DNA from: Aggregatibacter segnis ATCC 33393
GTDB lineage: Bacteria; Pseudomonadota; Gammaproteobacteria; Enterobacterales; Pasteurellaceae
Reading direction: 5' to 3'
Assembly (NCBI RefSeq): GCF_000185305.1
Contig: NZ_GL622200.1
Span: forward strand, 1,855,336 to 1,919,335
Length of the DNA stretch: 64,000 nt
In this document: one piece after another, positions 18,600 to 29,851 of the stretch
Layout of the letters: every line of letters begins with the position of its first letter
Numbering within the stretch: the first letter of the stretch is position 1
Made by a program: the position numbers and the translations under genes
The notes under the pieces: model-generated
What the model was told of the DNA's origin: nothing
Databases searched by the model: none
Seen by the model: the letters and a program-made list of their open reading frames with translations, nothing else

Positions 18600-19358
18600 A
18601 TGAACATCCAACTGCTCTGCGAAACCAAAACACCGCAAAAATCCACCACACTTTTTGCCGAAGCCGGCTTAACACACGATCCGAATAGCCCGTTGGCGTT
18701 AGTATGGACAGAAGCGGAAGGCACAGAACGCTTGGAATTACGCAAATTAGACGAGCCAAAATTAGGCGCAGTATTTGTGGATTTTGTCGGCGGCACCATG
18801 GCACATCGCCGCAAATTTGGCGGTGGACGCGGTGAGGCGGTGGCAAAAGCGCTAGGTATTAAACAAGATAATTTGCCGACGGTGATTGACGCGACGGCAG
18901 GCTTAGGGCGTGATGCCTTTGTATTAGCGTCACTTGGCTGCCAAGTGAAACTGGTTGAACGCCACCCGGTCGTACGTTTGTTGTTACAAGATGGCTTACA
19001 ACGTGCTTATGCTGACGAAGAAATCGGTCCGTGGATGCAACAAAATATGCAACTTTTGCCTTATCAACACATCAATCAACTGAATCCTGACACGGATTTC
19101 GCGGATGTAGTGTATCTCGACCCGATGTACCCACACAAAGCCAAAAGCGCCTTGGTGAAGAAAGAAATGCGTGTGTTTCAACATTTGGTCGGTGCCGATT
19201 TAGACGCCGATGAACTGCTTACGCCAGCACTTCAATTGGCTCGTCAGCGCGTTGTGGTGAAACGTCCTGACTATGCCGATTTTCTCGCGCAAAAAGCACC
19301 GCACTTTTCACGCGAAACGAAGAATCATCGCTTTGATGTGTATGTGAAACACAACTAA
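18600..19358 (+). CDS. rsmJ: 16S rRNA (guanine-1516-N2)-methyltransferase
   Basis: RsmJ (formerly YhiQ) methylates G1516 of 16S rRNA. The 252 residues include the SAM-binding stretch [18 protein letters not shown] (motif I), acidic motif LVERHPVV, and the catalytic [10 protein letters not shown] loop. The ATG at 18600 follows the trmA stop codon by two bases and has AAAGGGAT upstream, so the two RNA methyltransferase genes are coupled. In E. coli rsmJ sits beside prlC, not trmA. The gene ends inside one arm of a perfect inverted repeat that spans the convergent gene's stop codon. Confidence 0.95.
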   Translation: MNIQLLCETKTPQKSTTLFAEAGLTHDPNSPLALVWTEAEGTERLELRKLDEPKLGAVFVDFVGGTMAHRRKFGGGRGEAVAKALGIKQDNLPTVIDATAGLGRDAFVLASLGCQVKLVERHPVVRLLLQDGLQRAYADEEIGPWMQQNMQLLPYQHINQLNPDTDFADVVYLDPMYPHKAKSALVKKEMRVFQHLVGADLDADELLTPALQLARQRVVVKRPDYADFLAQKAPHFSRETKNHRFDVYVKHN

Positions 19359-19397
19359 GCCATTTTATTCCACGAAATAATGAGGAATAAAATGGCT
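19358..19397. repeat. perfect 14-bp inverted repeat across convergent stop codons
   Basis: AGCCATTTTATTCC (19358-19371) and GGAATAAAATGGCT (19384-19397) are exact reverse complements with a 12-base loop. The stem includes the last codons and stop of the YgiC-like gene and touches the rsmJ stop codon. Neither strand has a T-tract after the stem, so it is not a standard terminator. It could act as a two-way termination or RNA-stability structure. Confidence 0.7.
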
Positions 19398-20546
19398 GTC
19401 GTTGCCGGTGACGGCGGTGAAATCTTCCCGCAAGCCCATGCCGCATGCCACATCGCCCACCACCCAAGAACCAATGACCGGATACATCCCATCAAAATTC
19501 GGTAACTCAAATTTCTGCTGATAAATATAGCCTGCATTGGCATAGAAATTTGAATGTTCACTGCCTTTGGCGGCAAATTCCAAGCCGTTGCTTTTTTCAT
19601 AATAAAACACGTTAGCCCCTTCGCGACCTAATAACGGCTTTTTCACCCAAATAACATTGCGATCCGTAATGTCGTGTCGATTGAAATAGGTTGGCAATAA
19701 ATACGGATGGTTCGGGTGTTTTTGCCAGAGTTTAGCAAGCAGCGCTTTATTGCTCAGTAACAATTTCCATGCCGGTTCAAAAAATTGCGTTGCACTGTTT
19801 AACATGTGCGGTGCGTATTCAGTAGTCGTCATCCATTCTAACGGATACAATTTGAACAATGCTTCAATGGGTTGATTGTTGAGATCGACAAATTGTTGCG
19901 TGTCGTTATCGTAGCCGATGTCTTCAATGGTCAAGCGGTGAATATGCCAACCGGCGTTATACGCCACATCCGCAAGATAATCCAAATTGCCCCAATCTTC
20001 CCGTCCGGCATCCGCCATCGCAGCAAAATGGAAACCGGTTTTGCCGCTTTGCTGTTGCAACACGGAAAAACGGGTAATCAATTCTTCATGAATCCAGTTG
20101 AATTGATCACGATTTGGTAAACCTTCCGCTTGCTCCAACCACTGCCATTGCACCACCGCGGCTTCCAATAAAGAGGTCGGCGTATCGGCGTTATATTCAA
20201 ACATTTTGAGATTGTCACCGTCATAACCGAAATCAAAACGGCCATATAAGTACGGTGCGTTTTCACGCCAAGATTGCTCAATTAGATTTTTTTGTAAATC
20301 GGTAAAGCGATAATGTTCGTAATCGCCTTGTTTTACTTCATCGGCGACAAAATCCATGCACATGGCATGCAATTCGTTAGCGGCATCTTCAATTTTGTCG
20401 ATTTCTGCCAACGTAAATTCGTAGGCAACATTGTCCGACCAATAATGCGAGCCATCGGTAGAAGGCAGATTGTAATAATCAAAGCCCACCTCAAGCAGCT
20501 GTTGCACCATGTCGGGACGGGTTGGAATGCCGGTGATACGTTTCAT
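19365..20546 (-). CDS. YgiC-like ATP-grasp acid-amine ligase (glutathionylspermidine synthase family)
   Basis: The 393-residue product resembles E. coli YgiC/YjfC and the synthetase half of glutathionylspermidine synthase. The start MKRITGIPTRPD, the central FDFGYDGDNLKMFEYNADTP (metal and substrate site) and the ATP-binding KPLLGREGANVFYY loop are characteristic. The family forms an amide bond between a peptide carboxylate and an amine. The true substrates of YgiC are not known. It begins two bases after the YgiB-like lipoprotein gene, as ygiB-ygiC are paired in E. coli. A full bifunctional Gsp is also encoded in this window (48423-50318). Confidence 0.88.
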   Translation of the reverse strand: MKRITGIPTRPDMVQQLLEVGFDYYNLPSTDGSHYWSDNVAYEFTLAEIDKIEDAANELHAMCMDFVADEVKQGDYEHYRFTDLQKNLIEQSWRENAPYLYGRFDFGYDGDNLKMFEYNADTPTSLLEAAVVQWQWLEQAEGLPNRDQFNWIHEELITRFSVLQQQSGKTGFHFAAMADAGREDWGNLDYLADVAYNAGWHIHRLTIEDIGYDNDTQQFVDLNNQPIEALFKLYPLEWMTTTEYAPHMLNSATQFFEPAWKLLLSNKALLAKLWQKHPNHPYLLPTYFNRHDITDRNVIWVKKPLLGREGANVFYYEKSNGLEFAAKGSEHSNFYANAGYIYQQKFELPNFDGMYPVIGSWVVGDVACGMGLREDFTAVTGNDSHFIPHYFVE

Positions 20547-20548
20547 GA

Positions 20549-21082
20549 TTAACCACCGCCACTTTTATTGGTGTTACTGCTACTAAACCCACCGCGTGAA
20601 ACAGGTTTGCTGTTTGCGCTGCCGGCACCGCCCTTAACCAACACCGGCTTACCCACAGAATGGTTGCCTTGCGGTCGAATAATTTGCCCGGTTGGTGTCG
20701 AAACGGCGCGATTATTTGGATTGTAACTCGGGCCTAGAAAACCACTCATGGCTTTGGCGATCATATAACCTGCCGCCGCACCGGCAATGGCGCTGCCGAT
20801 AGAAGGGCCTTCATCACCACTGGCTGTGGTAGTTGGCGTGGCATTATTGTCGCCGGCAACCGCGTTATTTTCGCTACTCGCCACACTGCCATTATTATTT
20901 GCCACAGGACTCGTGTTTGTGCTTTGAGATTTATCCTGTTCGCATAATTCCGGTCTAATCCAGTCCGCAATGCAATCGTCCAGACTGTTGTACACATCGC
21001 GTTGCACTTCATCTTCCGAGCAGCCACCCAACAGCGCTACCACGGATAATGTCACTAAAATTTGATTTTTCTTTTTCATCAT
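20549..21082 (-). CDS. YgiB-like lipoprotein (DUF1190)
   Basis: This 177-residue product has a lipoprotein signal peptide with lipobox LLGGC (cysteine near residue 21), followed by DVYNSLDDCIADW, which matches the start of mature YgiB-family proteins. The rest is low-complexity (Asn, Ser, Thr, Gly) with a short hydrophobic glycine-zipper-like stretch (GSAIAGAAAGYMIAKAMSGF, near residues 96-115), ending in SSNTNKSGGG. It is coupled to the YgiC-like gene downstream. The first ATG lacks a good ribosome site. A small GAAAGT/ACTTTC hairpin (21094-21109) stands just ahead of it. Confidence 0.8.
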   Translation of the reverse strand: MMKKKNQILVTLSVVALLGGCSEDEVQRDVYNSLDDCIADWIRPELCEQDKSQSTNTSPVANNNGSVASSENNAVAGDNNATPTTTASGDEGPSIGSAIAGAAAGYMIAKAMSGFLGPSYNPNNRAVSTPTGQIIRPQGNHSVGKPVLVKGGAGSANSKPVSRGGFSSSNTNKSGGG

Positions 21083-21302
21083 AAACGTTACTAGAAAGTG
21101 TTTACTTTCCCCTTTTCATCGTATCTAAAAGACGTTTTCTGTCATACCAAAACATTGAGTTTGAATGGCGCTATCATAGCACAGAGTTACTGCAGCAATG
21201 AGTGCGGACGAGAAATTAACCGCATTAAAAATTCAGTTGGGAAGCGCAAACAGAACACTTCCCAACATTTGCAGCAGTAAAAGCAAAATAAAAAACACAG
21301 AA

Positions 21303-21348
21303 AAAACTGACCGCACTTTCAGTCATAGCCTAAAGTGCGGTCAGTTTT
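21303..21348. terminator. inverted uptake-signal hairpin between ygiB-like gene and brnQ
   Basis: The arms AAAACTGACCGCACTTT and AAAGTGCGGTCAGTTTT are 17-base perfect complements around a 12-base loop. T-rich flanks lie on both sides, so it could stop transcription from either direction. The rest of the 319-base gap 21083-21401 contains no gene that I can support, only the ygiB-like 5' region and the brnQ terminator. Confidence 0.75.
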
Positions 21349-21365
21349 AAAAATGTTTTTTAGAA

Positions 21366-21394
21366 AAAAACGGCGAACCTTTTAGATTCGCCGT
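21366..21394 (-). terminator. rho-independent terminator of brnQ
   Basis: ACGGCGAA and TTCGCCGT pair around a nine-base loop, and on the minus strand TTTTTTTCTA follows directly. It lies eight bases after the brnQ stop codon. Confidence 0.9.
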
Positions 21395-21401
21395 CACTAT
21401 A

Positions 21402-22730
21402 TTATTCCATCTCAAAAGTTTCACTACGTTGTCGCTGAGGCAACACAAGAGATAAACCGATACCAACCAGTGCCGGGGTAAGCCAAGAAAGCGAGTACTC
21501 AGCAAACGGCAGATGGTGAAGGAAATCCGTTAACCACGCTAATTGATAGTGATCTGCAATGACCCCAGCAAGAGAAATTGCCGTCACCAACGCAATGGTA
21601 AGTTGCATACCAATTTTGGATAACGCAACAAATTTATTCACGATAATCAGCAACACAATGGCAATCGTGATCGGATAGAGCACCAACAACACCGGAATAG
21701 AATACTGAATAATTGCGCCCAAGCCTAAATTTGCGATACCGAACCCAATCAAGGTAAACAGCGTAGCATAGGTTTTGTAACCCAACTGAGGGAAACGCTC
21801 ACGGAAAAACTCGGAAACGGCAACAATTAAACCGGCTGTCGTGGTAAAACAAGTCATGGTCACCATCACAGCCAAGAAAATTTGCGCATTAGCCCCGAAA
21901 ATGACTTGTGTTGCTTGAGAAAGAATATACACGCCTTTGTTTGTGTCAGATGCCATCACATCCGCAGGCACAGGGAAATGGTTGCCCAAATACGCCAAAC
22001 CGATATACAGCAGACTAAAGCCTAACGCCACCACAAGACTCACTAGCCACACCGTAGAAACATATTCTTGTTTATTTCGGAAACCGAGCTGCTTCAAGGT
22101 TTGTACCGCCACCACGCTAAATGCTACGGAAGCCAAAGCATCAAGGGTGTTATACCCTTCAATGAATCCGGTACCAAAGGCAGAGGTCGCATAGTCGCCA
22201 AGGGCAGAAGATGGCGTTGTATCACCGTATTGGAAAAAGCCTAATGTGACTAACAATACGATAAGTAGAGCAAAGATCGGGGTCAAAATACGGCCGATGC
22301 TGTCGAGAATTTTAGACGGATTTAACGCGATCAAATAGGCTGCAATAAAATAAATAACCGTAAAAATAATCAACCCGGTAGCACTAAACGATGCAGGCAG
22401 CATAGGTGCTACACCCACTTCATAGGCCACCGTTGCCGTACGCGGAATCGCAAAGAACGGCCCGATGGAAAGGTAAAGCGCGACTAAATATAAGGTGGCA
22501 AACCAAGGAGCGATTTTTATCGAAATTTCATACACATAACCTTTCGGGTTAAGCGTACCAATCACCAAGGTGAGAATGGCAATGCCCACGCCGGACAACA
22601 CAAATCCACTAATCGCTTGCCAAAAATTCTCTCCGGACAAGGCGCCTAGACTTGGTGGAAAAATCAAATTTCCCGCACCGAAAAACATTCCAAATAACAG
22701 TAAACCTGTCAACGTTGCTTTTTTGATCAT
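21402..22730 (-). CDS. brnQ: branched-chain amino acid transporter (LIVCS family)
   Basis: BrnQ brings leucine, isoleucine and valine into the cell, driven by sodium or protons. The 442 residues have about twelve membrane segments. The N-terminal LFGMFFGAGNLIFPPSLG (residues 12-29) is the family signature, and PRTATVAYEVG follows near residue 95. Length fits (E. coli 439). It has its own promoter and terminator, so it is a single-gene unit between the YgiB-like gene and glmU. Confidence 0.95.
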   Translation of the reverse strand: MIKKATLTGLLLFGMFFGAGNLIFPPSLGALSGENFWQAISGFVLSGVGIAILTLVIGTLNPKGYVYEISIKIAPWFATLYLVALYLSIGPFFAIPRTATVAYEVGVAPMLPASFSATGLIIFTVIYFIAAYLIALNPSKILDSIGRILTPIFALLIVLLVTLGFFQYGDTTPSSALGDYATSAFGTGFIEGYNTLDALASVAFSVVAVQTLKQLGFRNKQEYVSTVWLVSLVVALGFSLLYIGLAYLGNHFPVPADVMASDTNKGVYILSQATQVIFGANAQIFLAVMVTMTCFTTTAGLIVAVSEFFRERFPQLGYKTYATLFTLIGFGIANLGLGAIIQYSIPVLLVLYPITIAIVLLIIVNKFVALSKIGMQLTIALVTAISLAGVIADHYQLAWLTDFLHHLPFAEYSLSWLTPALVGIGLSLVLPQRQRSETFEME

Positions 22731-22760
22731 AATTTTATTCTCTGTAATTAAGGTGGCGGG

Positions 22761-22788
22761 AGTATAACACCCTAAATAAGACCGTCAA
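22761..22788 (-). promoter_or_regulatory. sigma-70 promoter of brnQ
   Basis: On the minus strand TTGACG (22783-22788) and TATACT (22761-22766) are 16 bases apart, about 30 bases ahead of the ATG. It lies well downstream of the structured RNA element, so that element is not a leader of brnQ transcripts from this promoter. Confidence 0.75.
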
Positions 22789-22918
22789 ATTTTGTACAAC
22801 AAGAAAGGGGCAATGTAGATAAAATTAACATTTAATGCTGTTTTTTTAGGCATTAATGTTTAAAAATGTGATCTGCTTCCCTGTTTTTCAATATCATTTT
22901 TGTACACTAAAGATATGT

Positions 22919-23087
22919 CAAAGGAGCGACAAACTCTCTACTGGGGATTTCGGTGACAGCCTAAAACAATGGGTTGCCAATGTTTTAATAGCGGTGCATG
23001 AGAAGATGAATGTCTGCCATGCAATGGGTCACATCCCGAGGGCAAAGTGCGGTTGGAAACATCAACGTTTTTAACCGCACTTTTTTA
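22919..23087 (+). ncRNA. candidate structured small RNA with own terminator
   Basis: This plus-strand segment folds by eye into a three-way junction followed by a terminator. The closing stem is GGGAT-(ttcg bulge)-GTGAC (22944-22957) with GTCAC-ATCCC (23028-23037). Hairpin 2 is TAAAACA/TGTTTTA (22962-22968, 22981-22987) with TGG/CCA inside. Hairpin 3 is TGCATG/CATGCA (22995-23000, 23018-23023) with AGA/TCT inside. It ends in AAAGTGCGGTT/AACCGCACTTT and six T. Both flanking genes are on the minus strand, so no coding gene lies downstream. The promoter is unclear (TACACT at 22903 is a possible -10). I recognise no known RNA family. Confidence 0.5.
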
Positions 23088-23094
23088 TCCAATA

Positions 23095-23133
23095 CTATAA
23101 AAAAAGAGCAACATTGCCCAAGCCTGTTGCCCT
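23095..23133 (-). terminator. rho-independent terminator of glmU
   Basis: AGAGCAACA (23105-23113) and TGTTGCCCT (23125-23133) pair, and on the minus strand the stem runs into CTCTTTTTTTATAG. It lies about 25 bases after the glmU stop codon and back-to-back with the small RNA terminator. Confidence 0.8.
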
Positions 23134-23156
23134 TTGAAGCGTGAAATCAATTCGAC

Positions 23157-24524
23157 TTATTTCTTCTTCGGTCTTTCCCAGCCTTGCACGTGTTTTTGTG
23201 GCACGCGTGTGGTCACCAGTTCATCTTGTTTCACGTTACGGCGAATAGTGGAGCCGGCACCAATCGTCGCACCGCTTTCAATGGTCACCGGCGCGATAAG
23301 TTGGCTGTCGGAGCCGACAAAGACGTTATCGCCGATAGTGGTTTTAAATTTATTGGCACCATCGTAGTTACAGGTAATCACGCCCGCGCCGATATTACAA
23401 TTTTGACCAATTTCCGCATCGCCCACATAGGTTAAGTGGTTCACTTTAGAACCTTTGCCGATTTGTGCTTTTTTAATTTCCACAAAGTTGCCGACATGGG
23501 TGTTTTCTGCCAGTTCGGCGCCCGGACGCAAGCGGGAGAATGGGCCGATAGCCGCATTGGCGCCCACGATAGCATCTTCCAGTACGGAATACGGTTTAAT
23601 TTCTACATCATCGCCGATGTCACAGTTTGTCAGCACGCAACCGGCACCGATTTTCACGCGATTTCCCAACCGCACTTCGCCGTTTAAAATCACGTTAACA
23701 TCAATTTCAACATCCTTACCGTGAGTCAAGTTGCCACGCAAATCAAAACGCTCAGGATCTAACAACATCACGCCTGCCAACATCAGTTTATCCGCTTGTT
23801 TACGCTGAAAATAACGTTCCATACGCGCTAATTGTTGACGGTTATTGATACCTTCAACTTCCATAAAATCCTCAGCTTGTACTGCAACAACAGCGCGTCC
23901 ATCACGATTTGCTAAACCAATGACATCTGTAATGTAATACTCGCCTTGCGCATTATTATTGTCTAACTGAGCAAGCCATTTTTTAAAACTCGCGCCGTCA
24001 GCAACTAAAACCCCCGTATTGATCTCCCGAATCTCCCGTTGTTCCGGTGAGGCATCTTTTTGCTCCACAATACCAACGACTTTACCGTTTTCACGTAAAA
24101 TTCGGCCATATCCTGTTGGGTTATCCAATACCACCGTTAAAACAGCAACGCCATTTTCAGGCTTGGCATCAATCAACTTTTGCAAGGTTTCAGGGGTGAT
24201 CATCGGTCCATCGCCGTACACCATCAAAATATTTTCATCATCAGCAAAAAACGGAGCAGCCTGTTGCATGGCATGGCCTGTGCCGAGCTGTTCTGTTTGC
24301 AAAACCCAATTCACCGGTTCAGCCGCCAAACGCTGTTGCATTAAATCGCCACCGTGTCCGTAAACCAAATGAATATTGCGCGCGCCAAGTTGTTTCGCTG
24401 TGTCAATAACGTGTTTCACCATCGGTTTTCCCGCAATCGGATGTAATACTTTGGGTAAATCGGAATACATGCGGGTGCCTTTGCCGGCCGCCAAAATGAC
24501 GACGCTGAGTGCTTGAGTTGTCAT
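23157..24524 (-). CDS. glmU: bifunctional GlcN-1-P acetyltransferase / GlcNAc-1-P uridyltransferase
   Basis: GlmU makes UDP-N-acetylglucosamine, the precursor of peptidoglycan and lipopolysaccharide. The 455 residues start with the pyrophosphorylase domain ([19 protein letters not shown] at 11-29 and VYGDGPMI near 104). The C-terminal left-handed beta helix follows, with many hexapeptide repeats and the acetyltransferase catalytic histidine region [19 protein letters not shown]. Length matches E. coli (456). It is transcribed divergently from anmK, another cell-wall sugar gene. Confidence 0.98.
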   Translation of the reverse strand: MTTQALSVVILAAGKGTRMYSDLPKVLHPIAGKPMVKHVIDTAKQLGARNIHLVYGHGGDLMQQRLAAEPVNWVLQTEQLGTGHAMQQAAPFFADDENILMVYGDGPMITPETLQKLIDAKPENGVAVLTVVLDNPTGYGRILRENGKVVGIVEQKDASPEQREIREINTGVLVADGASFKKWLAQLDNNNAQGEYYITDVIGLANRDGRAVVAVQAEDFMEVEGINNRQQLARMERYFQRKQADKLMLAGVMLLDPERFDLRGNLTHGKDVEIDVNVILNGEVRLGNRVKIGAGCVLTNCDIGDDVEIKPYSVLEDAIVGANAAIGPFSRLRPGAELAENTHVGNFVEIKKAQIGKGSKVNHLTYVGDAEIGQNCNIGAGVITCNYDGANKFKTTIGDNVFVGSDSQLIAPVTIESGATIGAGSTIRRNVKQDELVTTRVPQKHVQGWERPKKK

Positions 24525-24606
24525 AAAAATGTCTCTTTTGTTCGCTAAAAATTGCGCGCTAGTATATCATTCTTGCCATTTCGAGTTAAGTTAAGGATAA
24601 GCCGCC

Positions 24607-26648
<2,042 letters not shown>

Positions 26649-26692
26649 AAATGCAGAGAAAAACGACCGCACTTTAATACCATATAAAAATA

Positions 26693-26721
26693 AAAAACGT
26701 GAGCTTATGGCTCACGTTTTT
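26693..26721. terminator. bidirectional terminator between murQ and lptD
   Basis: AAAAACGTGAGC and GCTCACGTTTTT pair perfectly around a five-base loop, with A-tract on one side and T-tract on the other. It lies between convergent genes and can serve both. Confidence 0.9.
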
Positions 26722-26737
26722 CATTTATCTCATACGG

Positions 26738-29083
26738 TTAATATAAGCTGAACGCTTGTAGATAAGGCAATTTTCCGCGTCTCATCATATTTTCGATACC
26801 GCTTTGGTGATCATTGCCGAAACCACGTAATTCAAAGGTCACGCCGATGGCATTATCATAAAAAATCTCATCATTTCTTTGATTTTGACGGTTTGTGACA
26901 TAACGTCTTGCTCCCACACCAACACTCCAGCAACACGTGTTATATTGCAGACCAAGGTATTGTTCTACCGGTTTTTGCAAAGAAAGATCTTGGTAATAAC
27001 GCCCAACGATTGCCCAGTTATCCGTTAATTCCCAACCGAATTGAATCCCTAACTGATTAATGTCTTGGTTATAGCCTTGAGCATTAGACGTTAAGTTTTG
27101 ATCGATATATTCTTGACTCACATAACGATAATTTAACTGAATGACATTATGGTTCATTGGGTTAAATTCGATGCCGGTATTTGCTAAAGAAATTTGTTTT
27201 AACTGTTGGTCGTATTGAAAACTCGCACGCCAGTGCCATTGTTCATCAATCTTCCAGTTAGACTCAACCGCCCAGGAAGAAGATAAACCGGAGGTTTTAT
27301 TACGTGGATCATCGTCAATGCGTGAAGATTCCAAATAATAGGTTTGTCCGGCGGCAACATTAAAACGCTCTTCTTTGTTTTCATCAAAGAAGCGCATCGT
27401 TCCGCCAACCGTCACTTGGTTGACCGAAGCAATTCGGTCTAAGCCGCTGTAACGGCGATCGCGGAACAAAGAGAAATAGTCTTGTTGCAATAATGAAGAA
27501 TCGTATCCAAAGCCAAGGTACTCTGAATTTCGTTTGGAGCCGATATTGCTTTGGTTTTTATAAGGGCGATACAAATATTGCACACGCGGCTCAAGGGTCT
27601 GTGTGTAGCCGTCTAAGAAACTCTTATTGCTAGCCAATACGGTTTGGAAATCCGCTTTAATTTGTGGGATCACGCGAGTAACGTGATGTTCAACATCCTC
27701 GGCGTCCGCTGCATTACCCCGCTTTTGTTGGTAATGGGTTGCATATAATTTAGTTTCAAAATTTGCGCTACCATAACGATTCGACAACGTACTATTTAAA
27801 CTTGGCTCAAGGTGGAAACGCCACGCTTTTGGCATGCTTGCACTGTCATTATCAAAGTGCACCGCTTGAGAAAAGAGTTTAAAATCGAGCTTATCGTCAA
27901 GCAAACCATTTTGGTAATAATTGAAATCAATTTGCGGTAACGCACGATAAGGCCCAACATCTACTTCATCAAAAATTTGGAATTGTTTGGCGGAAAGGGC
28001 GATATTGTAGTTCGGTTGATAATAGGCTAAACGCGCGATTTGATTCGTATAGCCATCGGTGCTGCTACCATAGTTGGAATCAATATCAGTAAAATAACGT
28101 TTGTCACTCACTTTGGTGTAATCAATATCTAAGCGCCAATCCTGTGCAAACGCCGCATTGTGTTTCCAATGGAATAAATGACGTTTACGGTTATCGCTGA
28201 CATAATCACTTAAGCGGTCATCATTCAAATATTCACCAGCAATTTGCCCTTCACCCAAGGCACTAAGGTAACGAAACTCACCGTTAACTTGCCAACCACG
28301 GCGAGACATATATTTTGGCGCAATCGTGGCATCAAAATTCGGCGCAATATTCCAATACACCGGCTGGGCATAGAAATAACCGTCACGGCTAGAATGTCCC
28401 ACAACCGGCACAAGTAAACCGGAACGACGGCGATCGCCAATTGGTAACTGTAAATACGGTGTATAAAATACCGGCACGCCATGTACACGTAAACGGGCAT
28501 GCCACATTTCCGCATATTCTTCTTTGACATGTTGGCGCATTTCATTGGCGTAAATAGACCAAGCATTATCGTCCGGCAAACAAGAGGTAAAGGTGGCATT
28601 TTTCATCACACGATAGTCATCACGCAATTCCACACTTTCTGCGGCGCCACGGCCTTGACGATCCACTAATTGATAATTGGCATTTTGAATATCCGTATCT
28701 TTGTTGTTTAAATGCACTTTCGCATCATCACCCAAAAGATTAATTTGGTTGTCCCGGTAATCAAAACCACCACGCGCAAACGCATAACGTTGTATGTTAT
28801 CGCCTTCACCTGTCTGTTGAATCTCCACTTCCGCAGATTGCAAATGGCGAACGCCTTGCTTGATATCTACGTTGCCTTTATAAACACCACCGTTAGATTG
28901 GTTGATTTCCGCACTGTCCGCCTCGATGTAAATCGGCAAATCATTTGGATTTTCGGACACCACCTCACCACTAAAGTGCGGTACGCCGGATAAACATTGT
29001 TTTGCTAAATCGGCGGCACTTGTTGCGCTATAAAGTGCGGTCAAAATTGACAGTGAAATTAAGGTATAAGCATTTTTCTTCAT
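26738..29083 (-). CDS. lptD: LPS assembly outer-membrane protein LptD
   Basis: LptD with lipoprotein LptE inserts lipopolysaccharide into the outer leaflet of the outer membrane. The 781 residues have a signal peptide (cleavage near TSAA), a periplasmic jellyroll domain (LPIYIEADSAEINQSNG onward) and a C-terminal beta barrel with the family stretches RRSGLLVPVVGHSS and YLGLQYNTCCWSVGVGARR. Four cysteines occupy the expected places: one early (KQCL), one near 170 (TSCLP) and the adjacent pair CC in the barrel. These form the non-consecutive disulfides that DsbA helps make. Two uptake signals lie near the 5' end of the gene. Confidence 0.97.
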   Translation of the reverse strand: MKKNAYTLISLSILTALYSATSAADLAKQCLSGVPHFSGEVVSENPNDLPIYIEADSAEINQSNGGVYKGNVDIKQGVRHLQSAEVEIQQTGEGDNIQRYAFARGGFDYRDNQINLLGDDAKVHLNNKDTDIQNANYQLVDRQGRGAAESVELRDDYRVMKNATFTSCLPDDNAWSIYANEMRQHVKEEYAEMWHARLRVHGVPVFYTPYLQLPIGDRRRSGLLVPVVGHSSRDGYFYAQPVYWNIAPNFDATIAPKYMSRRGWQVNGEFRYLSALGEGQIAGEYLNDDRLSDYVSDNRKRHLFHWKHNAAFAQDWRLDIDYTKVSDKRYFTDIDSNYGSSTDGYTNQIARLAYYQPNYNIALSAKQFQIFDEVDVGPYRALPQIDFNYYQNGLLDDKLDFKLFSQAVHFDNDSASMPKAWRFHLEPSLNSTLSNRYGSANFETKLYATHYQQKRGNAADAEDVEHHVTRVIPQIKADFQTVLASNKSFLDGYTQTLEPRVQYLYRPYKNQSNIGSKRNSEYLGFGYDSSLLQQDYFSLFRDRRYSGLDRIASVNQVTVGGTMRFFDENKEERFNVAAGQTYYLESSRIDDDPRNKTSGLSSSWAVESNWKIDEQWHWRASFQYDQQLKQISLANTGIEFNPMNHNVIQLNYRYVSQEYIDQNLTSNAQGYNQDINQLGIQFGWELTDNWAIVGRYYQDLSLQKPVEQYLGLQYNTCCWSVGVGARRYVTNRQNQRNDEIFYDNAIGVTFELRGFGNDHQSGIENMMRRGKLPYLQAFSLY

Positions 29084-29148
29084 TGGACAACCATTTTCTA
29101 GCCAAATAATGGCGTGATTATACGGGAAAATAAGGGGGATCGCACTGT

Positions 29149-29709
29149 TTAATCCGGCGATTTACAGTGGCATTGATTCCAGTGATCATTCACCAATCCC
29201 ATGGATTGCATAAAGGCATAACAGGTGGTTGGACCGACAAACACAAAACCACGTTTTTTTAACGCTTTTGACATTTCAATAGACGTCGGCGTTTGCGCCG
29301 GGACCACCGAAAGCTCGGGGACATCATTCATTTGCGGCTGATGATTCACAAAAGACCAAATAAAATCACTGAAATTCTCACCGCACTTTTTCATGGCAAG
29401 AAATGCCTGCGCATTTTTAACAATGGCTTCTAGCTTTGCTCGGTAACGAATCAATCCCGGATTTTGCATACATTGATCAATGTCTCCAGCCGTCATTTGG
29501 GCAACTTTTTCCGGATCAAATTGAAAAAAAGCGTTTCGGTAATTTTCTCGCTTTTTCAAAAGCGTAATCCAAGACAACCCCGCTTGCTGCCCTTCCAAAC
29601 AGAGTTTTTCAAATAATTTCTGCTCATCAAATTGTGGTTTGCCCCATTCGTTATCGTGATAATCTCGATAAATTGGCAACTCCTCCGACCAAGCACAACG
29701 TTTTATCAT
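29149..29709 (-). CDS. tag: 3-methyladenine DNA glycosylase I
   Basis: Tag removes 3-methyladenine from alkylated DNA. The 186 residues start MIKRCAWSEELPIYRDYHDN; C5 and H18 are zinc ligands, with their partners in the C-terminal HWNQCHCKS. The pocket stretch LCLEGQQAGLSWITLLKKRE near residue 36 includes the conserved glutamate and tryptophan. Length matches E. coli Tag (187). It is a single gene about 65 bases upstream of lptD on the same strand. One uptake signal lies inside. Confidence 0.96.
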   Translation of the reverse strand: MIKRCAWSEELPIYRDYHDNEWGKPQFDEQKLFEKLCLEGQQAGLSWITLLKKRENYRNAFFQFDPEKVAQMTAGDIDQCMQNPGLIRYRAKLEAIVKNAQAFLAMKKCGENFSDFIWSFVNHQPQMNDVPELSVVPAQTPTSIEMSKALKKRGFVFVGPTTCYAFMQSMGLVNDHWNQCHCKSPD

Positions 29710-29851
29710 ACCACCTCTCTTTTATTCCTTTCGCCTCATATTACCTATCAAGAAAAAGTCTTAATCATTCTTTTAAAAGAATAAAATCCAACTAGGATAA
29801 AAATTCTGAAAGAAACGACTGGTCATTCATTTCATTGATTTGAATTATAAG

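Noticed and set aside
22856..23074. 72-codon plus-strand open frame over the structured RNA
   Set aside because: It has no ribosome site and the sequence is better explained by paired stems. It begins before the likely transcript and ends inside the terminator.
22731..23090. Riboswitch leader for brnQ on the minus strand
   Set aside because: A strong brnQ promoter lies at 22761-22788, downstream of the structure on that strand, and the terminator T-tract is oriented for the plus strand.
29767..29782. Perfect ATTCTTTT/AAAAGAAT palindrome upstream of tag
   Set aside because: It is short and purely AT-rich apart from one C/G pair, so it may arise by chance. No known operator matches.
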